DNA of 10,096 nt, taken from positions 1 through 10,096 of the forward strand of contig USTA01000018.1 in the NCBI GenBank assembly GCA_900557475.1. Reading direction: 5' to 3'. A program made the position numbers and the translations under genes. Origin of the DNA: an uncultured Clostridium sp. GTDB taxonomy: Bacteria; Bacillota; Clostridia; TANB77; CAG-508. Below the pieces are notes generated by a model, which had not been told where the DNA came from, ran no database searches, and was given only the letters and a program-made list of their open reading frames with translations. Shown here piece after piece: positions 5,624 to 10,096 of this stretch (its first letter is position 1; every line of letters begins with the position of its first letter).

Positions 5624-7255
5624 TTATGGTAAGTCGCCTTCTATCGATACGACTACATATTCTCCAGTTTTTGTTCCTTCTGTTGATGTTACATTTAGTA
5701 AATATCCATTGTTATTCAATTTTGCTTTAAAATATGCAAGTTGTTCATATTGTTTTGATTGAGCTGTAAGCGCTATATGTTGTGTTCCATCAGCGTTTTG
5801 TGTATTTACTATTTTTACAAGTTGTACACTTTTTGGAATACAATATACTATTTGATTTAATAGTGTTGGAATTTGATTTTTTCTACTACGCTTTGTTTCT
5901 GCTTGTGAAGATGCATCATTTAATCCACTAACTATTGATTGATAATCTTTTGTTTTTGATAGTACTTTTGTATCATCACTGTTTACTGCTGCTATTTGCT
6001 TGTTAGTATCTTGTATAACATCCTTTGTTTCTTGTGTCTTTTCAAGAATTTGTGTTCCCAAGAATAATGAACATCCAGAAAATACAACTATTACTAATAT
6101 AACTGTTGCCATTGACCTTACAAGCCACATCTCTGAACGTGTTAGCTTCCCCCTCAAATTCATATCAAATTTAAACGATGGCTTTTTAGCTCCCTTTGAA
6201 CCTTTGCCTATTGACTTTATATCTGAATGTAATAATGTGTTTAAATCATCTTTCCAATTGCTTGCTTTAAAGTTTAAACTTTTTAGACCATAATCTAGTC
6301 CCTCCATAGCAAGTGCTATTGCACTATTTACCTCAATATAGTCTTTTATATTAATCTTACTGTCATTTTGTGCAAAAAAAGGTTTTAATATTTCACATTT
6401 TGAATCTCTAAAGTATTCTTGAAAATAAAGTTCTATATTATTAACTGCTGTTGCTAGTCCTGTTAAATATATTTTATCTATTTTTGGATACTTTTGTTTC
6501 ATCTTTAGTATTTCATTTGCAATACTATAAAGTTGTGGTAATATAAAAGATAAATATTGATTTGTTCCTTCTAGCATATCAGGTGTTTCCATTGTATAAA
6601 TCGTTGTATTTTTGCAAGCTTCATATGATTTCATATATGAGTTTTCTTTTTCATTTATACTTTCCAATGGTTCCTTCATGCCATAAGGAATTTTATCTAT
6701 TGAATATACCTTTTGATTCAATATTGTTGTTATAGTCGTATCATTTTCAATGTTCACAATCATTACATTTTCACCTTTTTTTGTGTCTGCAATGTTTGTT
6801 ATTGATGTTGCAACTGGTGTAATTGATTTTATTTTGCCTTTGTTAACATAAGAATTTATTTCTTCTAAGTTATTTTTACCTTCATATATAAATACAACTC
6901 GATTTCTATCCTTATTGTCAATATCATTTACTACCACATATCTTCCTTCATAAGCATTTGGATTAATATGTTCATCTGCACATGTACTTTCGAATTCAGT
7001 ATTTATTGTTTTTTTCATATCGTTTTTGCTAAGTAAATTAAATATACTATAATAGCTAATTTTTTCGTCTTGCGTATTTATACAAATCGGAATATTTATG
7101 CTGTTAGTTTCATTTATTATTTGACTTATATTTTTTGTCAAGTCGTCATAAAACTTAATTCCACAAGATGCAACACTTAATTGATTGTTGTTTTTTGTTA
7201 CTTTCGCGTATTTAATTACTTGATTAGATATGCTAATTCCTAAGCTTTCTTGCAT
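5624..7255 (-). CDS. pilMN: PilM-PilN fusion protein of the type IV pilus alignment complex
   Basis: This 543-residue protein joins an actin-like PilM domain (about 1-325), a basic linker (about 345-375) and a PilN-like half: a membrane helix (about 379-400), a coiled coil (about 402-458) and a small extracytoplasmic alpha/beta domain (about 462-540). PilM normally sits in the cytoplasm and grips the N-terminal tail of PilN, so fusion fixes them one to one. A PilMN fusion is known from clostridial pilus clusters such as that of Clostridioides difficile. The segment KSLNFKASNWK (325-335) may correspond to the PilN tail that binds PilM. The usual first phosphate motif GIDIG reads GISIS (6-10), so nucleotide binding may be altered. 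It is the first gene of the operon, with AAGGAGT at 7263-7269 and a promoter at 7349-7376. Confidence 0.87.
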   Translation of the reverse strand: MQESLGISISNQVIKYAKVTKNNNQLSVASCGIKFYDDLTKNISQIINETNSINIPICINTQDEKISYYSIFNLLSKNDMKKTINTEFESTCADEHINPNAYEGRYVVVNDIDNKDRNRVVFIYEGKNNLEEINSYVNKGKIKSITPVATSITNIADTKKGENVMIVNIENDTTITTILNQKVYSIDKIPYGMKEPLESINEKENSYMKSYEACKNTTIYTMETPDMLEGTNQYLSFILPQLYSIANEILKMKQKYPKIDKIYLTGLATAVNNIELYFQEYFRDSKCEILKPFFAQNDSKINIKDYIEVNSAIALAMEGLDYGLKSLNFKASNWKDDLNTLLHSDIKSIGKGSKGAKKPSFKFDMNLRGKLTRSEMWLVRSMATVILVIVVFSGCSLFLGTQILEKTQETKDVIQDTNKQIAAVNSDDTKVLSKTKDYQSIVSGLNDASSQAETKRSRKNQIPTLLNQIVYCIPKSVQLVKIVNTQNADGTQHIALTAQSKQYEQLAYFKAKLNNNGYLLNVTSTEGTKTGEYVVVSIEGDLP

Positions 7256-7348
7256 CTTTCTTACTCCTTTTTTGTATTTTATATTATTTTTTACTTTTTT
7301 TGTACTTTTATTCTGTTTTATTTTTCCAAAGTTTTTTCTATCATATTT

Positions 7349-7376
7349 ATTATAATATTTAAATTAAAAAAGTCAA
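7349..7376 (-). promoter_or_regulatory. Predicted sigma-A-type promoter of the pilus operon
   Basis: On the minus strand the -35 TTGACT (7376-7371) and -10 TATAAT (7354-7349) are separated by 16 bases. Transcription would begin near 7342, giving an A-rich leader of about 85 bases before pilMN at 7255. The match to consensus is close (11 of 12). No transcript data are visible here. Confidence 0.75.
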
Positions 7377-7394
7377 TCGCTTATATCTCTTTGT

Positions 7395-7421
7395 AAAAAA
7401 AATGTAATATTTGTAATATTA
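7395..7421 (-). terminator. Weak terminator-like hairpin downstream of dpaA
   Basis: On the minus strand TAATATT and AATATTA (7421-7415 and 7411-7405) form a 7-bp stem with a 3-base loop, followed after two bases by eight Ts (7402-7395). It lies between the restored dpaA stop (7456) and the pil promoter. The stem has no G-C pairs, so termination would be inefficient at best. The rest of 7256-7455 holds only the pil promoter and leader. Confidence 0.35.
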
Positions 7422-7455
7422 ACGAAATTTTTGTACAATTTTGTAACTTTTTATT

Positions 7456-8287
7456 TTATTTTTTGTTATTTTGCACAACTTTATAAACATATTCCATCAT
7501 GTAGTTTGACACTGAATCCGGTGCTACTTTTCCTGGTAAACCTTGTGCTGGTACAACTTTTATTCCTAATTTGTAAGCAGTATCTAAATCTACTCCACCG
7601 TGGTTTAGATGCAAGTTCCACAATTAATGTTTCTTTATTTAAAAAGATAAGTTTTCCTTTATCCAAAATTATCGATGGTATTGTATTAAATATAATATCC
7701 ATTTTACATATATTATTTGTTAGCTCTTCTTTTTTTATAGGTTTATATCCATATGCTTCAATCCATGCCAAATCAATTTCTTTTCTTGCCATAACATAAA
7801 CATCTAATCCAAGCCTTTCTAATTTATTGCATAGAGTCTTTCCTACTTTTCCAAATCCCAGTACCATTACCTTGCTATTTGATAACTCATATGTTGTCTC
7901 TTCCATCGCTACTTGAATCGCTCCTTCTGCTGTTGATATTGTATTTAATATAGCATATCTTTCATCTGTTAATATGTCATTTCCTATGATTTTGTTATTT
8001 AATTGTCCTGCTATAAAGGTATTATCTTTCGTAAACTCTGACAATTCATCTATTGTTAACTTTTTATCACTTAGTGGCATATATACATTTATTCCATCTT
8101 TGCTTAAAGGTACACTGCTTATTATTACTTCATCACCATTTATCATATCTTTTTTTAGAAATTTTACTTCTTCTGTTTCCTCAATTATGTTACCATATGT
8201 TCTTACATTATTCCCATCTCTTTTTAGCTTTTCCCCCAGTCTTGTAAGTCTTTTATCTCCACCAATTATAAAAAAATTGTAATTCAT
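7456..8287 (-). pseudogene. dpaA: Dipicolinate synthase subunit A, frameshifted by one extra base
   Basis: DpaA (SpoVFA) is one half of the enzyme that makes dipicolinic acid from dihydrodipicolinate in the mother cell during sporulation. The protein matches the family along its length: MNYNFFIIGGDKR at the start, the TAEGAIQVAMEE segment, and a Rossmann GFGKVG motif at about 144-149. After LASKP (ending at residue 229) the frame leaves the family sequence and ends at 7481 after 39 unrelated residues, giving 268 aa. Dropping the extra base at 7600 restores GGVDLDTAYKLGIKVVPAQG and then GLPGKVAPDS, ending at TAA 7458-7456 for 276 aa. This is a single-base insertion, either a true mutation or a sequence error. 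The start has AAAGGAGGT close upstream. No dpaB, the usual downstream partner, is present; the pilus operon follows instead. Confidence 0.9.
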
Positions 8288-8324
8288 ACAAAACCTCCTT
8301 TAAGGTATTTTATGAATTACAATT
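8275..8324 (-). promoter_or_regulatory. Inverted repeat enclosing the dpaA ribosome binding site and start codon
   Basis: The 14-bp arms at 8275-8288 and 8311-8324 are perfect complements with a 22-base loop. On the minus strand the dpaA ATG lies in the 3' arm and AAAGGAGGT in the loop, and seven Ts follow the 3' arm (from about 8278). It could hide the start codon, act as a weak attenuator after the TPR gene, or both. Only two or three G-C pairs are in the stem, so strength is limited. Confidence 0.5.
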
Positions 8325-8331
8325 CTTTTTG

Positions 8332-9510
8332 TTATATTTCTCGCTCATTTTCTATTTGTATATCTTTTTTTTCTATTTTCGGATCAATTAATTTCTCAAC
8401 TATCGAGTAAGTTCTGTTTAAATATTTTATTAAATTTTGTTCTTTTTCATTAATATTTGTTTTTACAGTTTTATTTTCCTTTAATTTTATTTTTCCCATT
8501 ATTGCTGTAAAATATGCATCTTTTTCTATATTTTTAATTATTTCAGGATTCAATTCTATCGCTATATTTGCATACTGAACAGCTAAATCTTTTTGATTAT
8601 TTATAAGTTTTATTTTAGCAACATAATAATATGCTTCCGCTTGTAATCTTTCATCATCACAATTTGTGCACTCCATGAAATATCTTTCCGCTTCTCCATA
8701 CTCTTTAAATATTAGTGAAATTTGTCCCATATTAAGAGTTGCTACATTTGCAATACCATTTATTGTTGCCGCCTTTTTATAATATTCCATTGCATTTGAA
8801 AAATCGTTTAATCTAGTATATGTCATTCCCATGCTATAATATAAAATATATTCACCAGGATGATGTTTTAAACCTTCTTGATATATCAAAATAGCTTCTT
8901 TAAATAGTTCTTTAGAATATAATATATCTCCTAAAAGTAAACTTGCATCTAAATAATCTGGATTTGCTTTTAAAAATTCTTCTAACAAATTAATTGCCAA
9001 ATTGTCTTTGCTATTTTCTCTATATAACTTTGCTAATTTTATATAATTTGTTTTGTTTTTTGGTTTTAGTTCTATTAATTTACCATATTCATACTCAGCT
9101 TTTTCTTTTTCATTCATTTTTTCATACAATTCAGCTAATTTCTTGTGTGACATATAACTATTTGGATATTTTTCTATATTTATAAGCAGCTCTTTTTTGG
9201 CTAGTTCATAATGCTCCCTCTTATAATATTTTATAGCTTTTATGATTTTTAATACTTCTAGCAAATTAATTCCATTTCTTTCTAAAATAAGTACTATTAA
9301 TGGAACTATTACACTAAACAGGTACATTATAATTAGCACTATGAAATTAGGCGTTTTTCCATTTAAAATAAATATAAAATCAATAAAAATCCCTACAAAT
9401 TCTGTAACTAATGCCCAAATATAATTTGAGTTATTCTCTTTAATTAATTTAAAAAATGTTATTCCAAATACTATAAGCACTATAATACTAAAAATAATAA
9501 TGTGTATCAT
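8332..9510 (-). CDS. Membrane-anchored tetratricopeptide repeat protein, function unknown
   Basis: This 392-residue protein begins with three predicted membrane helices (about 3-20, 31-50, 56-76). From about residue 98 to 322 it holds a chain of roughly six 34-residue-type helix pairs of TPR character, such as ELAKKELLINIEKYPNS, AINLLEEFLKANPDYLDA and AILIYQEGLKHHPGEY. The C-terminal 50-60 residues are charged. TPRs make protein-binding scaffolds, so it probably gathers partners at the membrane, but which ones cannot be told. It is upstream of dpaA with a 44-base gap and likely shares its transcript. Start ATG 9510 has GAAGGA about 6 bases upstream and a promoter at 9546-9574. A link with sporulation or the pilus is possible only by position. 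Confidence 0.85.
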   Translation of the reverse strand: MIHIIIFSIIVLIVFGITFFKLIKENNSNYIWALVTEFVGIFIDFIFILNGKTPNFIVLIIMYLFSVIVPLIVLILERNGINLLEVLKIIKAIKYYKREHYELAKKELLINIEKYPNSYMSHKKLAELYEKMNEKEKAEYEYGKLIELKPKNKTNYIKLAKLYRENSKDNLAINLLEEFLKANPDYLDASLLLGDILYSKELFKEAILIYQEGLKHHPGEYILYYSMGMTYTRLNDFSNAMEYYKKAATINGIANVATLNMGQISLIFKEYGEAERYFMECTNCDDERLQAEAYYYVAKIKLINNQKDLAVQYANIAIELNPEIIKNIEKDAYFTAIMGKIKLKENKTVKTNINEKEQNLIKYLNRTYSIVEKLIDPKIEKKDIQIENEREI

Positions 9511-9545
9511 TTATTTTCCTTCTAAAATATTTTTTATATTATTAG

Positions 9546-9574
9546 AGTATACCATAATATTATTTTTTTAACAA
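9546..9574 (-). promoter_or_regulatory. Predicted promoter for the TPR-dpaA unit, extended -10
   Basis: On the minus strand -35 TTGTTA (9574-9569) and -10 TATACT (9551-9546) are 17 bases apart, with TGG directly before the -10 (extended -10). Transcription would start near 9539, about 30 bases before the TPR gene. It looks like a sigma-A promoter; no sporulation sigma consensus was recognised. Confidence 0.7.
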
Positions 9575-9618
9575 GAGTTATTTTTATCATATTTCCATAT
9601 TTTTTCATTGTGTTTATA

Positions 9619-9646
9619 TTGTGAATTCTTCAAAAAAGCTTATACT
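9619..9646 (+). promoter_or_regulatory. Candidate promoter for the HTH regulator gene
   Basis: TTGTGA (9619-9624) and TATACT (9641-9646) are 16 bases apart on the plus strand, about 100 bases before the HTH gene. Direct repeats TTAGCG lie immediately after the -10 (9646-9651 and 9654-9659), where a repressor could act. Confidence 0.45.
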
Positions 9647-9683
9647 TAGCGATTTAGCGTCATCGTTATTTCCTTTCTTTTGC

Positions 9684-9689
9684 TATACT
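9684..9689 (+). promoter_or_regulatory. Alternative extended -10 for the HTH regulator gene
   Basis: TATACT is preceded by TGC, an extended -10 form, about 57 bases before the start codon. No good -35 is visible at the expected distance. It is an alternative to, or second start beside, the candidate at 9619-9646. Confidence 0.35.
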
Positions 9690-9746
9690 TTCATATAGAA
9701 ATATTAAATATTTTATATTTTATTATCGCTAGAAAGGAGTGTAGCT

Positions 9747-10004
9747 ATGTTACTTTGTACAGCAGTAAGACAAAGGATAATAAATCTTGCAAAAGAAAAG
9801 GATATGACTCTTCATAAATTAGCTCTAAGCTCAGGCATTCCTTATTCTACCTTAAGTAGCTTCATGAACGCAAAAAGTAATAGCCTTACTTTAACAACAT
9901 TATTGCATTTATGTGAAGGTGCTGATATTGAATTAGAAGATTTCTTTAAAGATAAATTATTTAAAGATGTTGAAGCAGAAGATGTAAGAGTTCCAAAAAA
10001 ATAA
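9747..10004 (+). CDS. Small Cro/C1-type (XRE) helix-turn-helix regulator
   Basis: This 85-residue protein is nearly all a Cro/C1-type DNA-binding domain. It contains IINLAKEKDMTLHKLALSSG and IPYSTLSSFMNAKSN (about 11-45), with the helix-turn-helix at roughly 22-43, and TLTTLLHLCEGADIELEDFF in the last helices. The length and the AVRQRIINL start resemble a small one-domain regulator family common in Firmicutes. It would bind operator DNA as a dimer, but its targets are unknown. It is transcribed away from the TPR-dpaA unit across 236 bases. The start has GAAAGGAG (9732-9739). A terminator follows directly. Autoregulation through the TTAGCG-type repeats upstream is possible but inferred. Confidence 0.9.
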   Translation: MLLCTAVRQRIINLAKEKDMTLHKLALSSGIPYSTLSSFMNAKSNSLTLTTLLHLCEGADIELEDFFKDKLFKDVEAEDVRVPKK

Positions 10005-10015
10005 TTAAAATTAGT

Positions 10016-10051
10016 GGAGTATTTATTTTAGTAAATGCTCCTTATTTTTTT
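10016..10051 (+). terminator. Intrinsic terminator after the HTH regulator gene
   Basis: GGAGTATTTA (10016-10025) and TAAATGCTCC (10032-10041) pair over 10 bp with one G-U pair and a 6-base loop, followed by a T-rich run to 10051. It lies 12 bases after the stop codon. The remaining bases to 10096 show no supported feature. Confidence 0.85.
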
Positions 10052-10096
10052 ATGAATCTAAACTATTTATATTTTGATTATAATGTGGTATTATTA

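Noticed and set aside
799..7255. Competence pseudopilus (com) or type II secretion operon
   Set aside because: PilT and a PilMN/PilO set are present, which com operons lack, and no secretin or GspC/D-type gene is seen.
7256..7342. Cyclic-di-GMP riboswitch in the pilus operon leader, as known upstream of some clostridial pilin genes
   Set aside because: The leader is A-rich, has few G or C bases and shows no conserved stems.
7431..8282. Plus-strand open frames opposite dpaA
   Set aside because: The minus-strand frame matches DpaA closely; the plus-strand products are hydrophobic shadow sequences.
1..10096. Mobile element, CRISPR array, tRNA or rRNA
   Set aside because: No transposase or integrase, no regular spacer-repeat pattern and no tRNA-like cloverleaf or rRNA sequence was recognised.

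Overview
The window is very AT-rich. Its genes have AGGAGG-type ribosome binding sites, sigma-A-like promoters and a dipicolinate synthase subunit A gene (a sporulation gene). Together these suggest a spore-forming, low-GC Gram-positive bacterium of the class Clostridia. The genus cannot be told from the sequence alone.

Most of the window (about 1-7255, minus strand) is a type IV pilus (T4P) operon. In transcription order it encodes a PilM-PilN fusion, a PilO-like protein, a small bitopic protein with a PilP-like motif, a very short pilin (PilA), prepilin peptidase (PilD), two minor pilin-like proteins, the extension ATPase PilB and the retraction ATPase PilT, which runs off the left edge. 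A good promoter (TTGACT-N16-TATAAT) lies just upstream of pilMN, and the genes are tightly packed. At four junctions the TAG stop codon of one gene is embedded in the Shine-Dalgarno sequence of the next. The pilin gene is flanked by inverted repeats. The platform protein PilC is not in the window and may lie beyond pilT.

Upstream of the pilus operon, also on the minus strand, is a two-gene unit. It holds a membrane-anchored TPR protein of unknown role, followed by dpaA. The dpaA frame is broken by a single extra base at 7600, and removing it restores a normal C-terminus. A 14-bp inverted repeat spans the dpaA ribosome binding site and start codon. The unit has a good extended -10 promoter at 9546-9574.

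Across a 236-base divergent intergenic region, a small Cro/C1-type HTH regulator is encoded on the plus strand, followed by a clear intrinsic terminator.

The oddest aspects concern the pilus. None of the three pilin-like proteins has the canonical Glu5. The presumed main pilin has only 69 mature residues and is rich in aromatic residues in its C-terminal half. The prepilin peptidase seems to lack its second catalytic aspartate motif. A PilP-like protein is present although Gram-positive cells have no secretin for it to contact.
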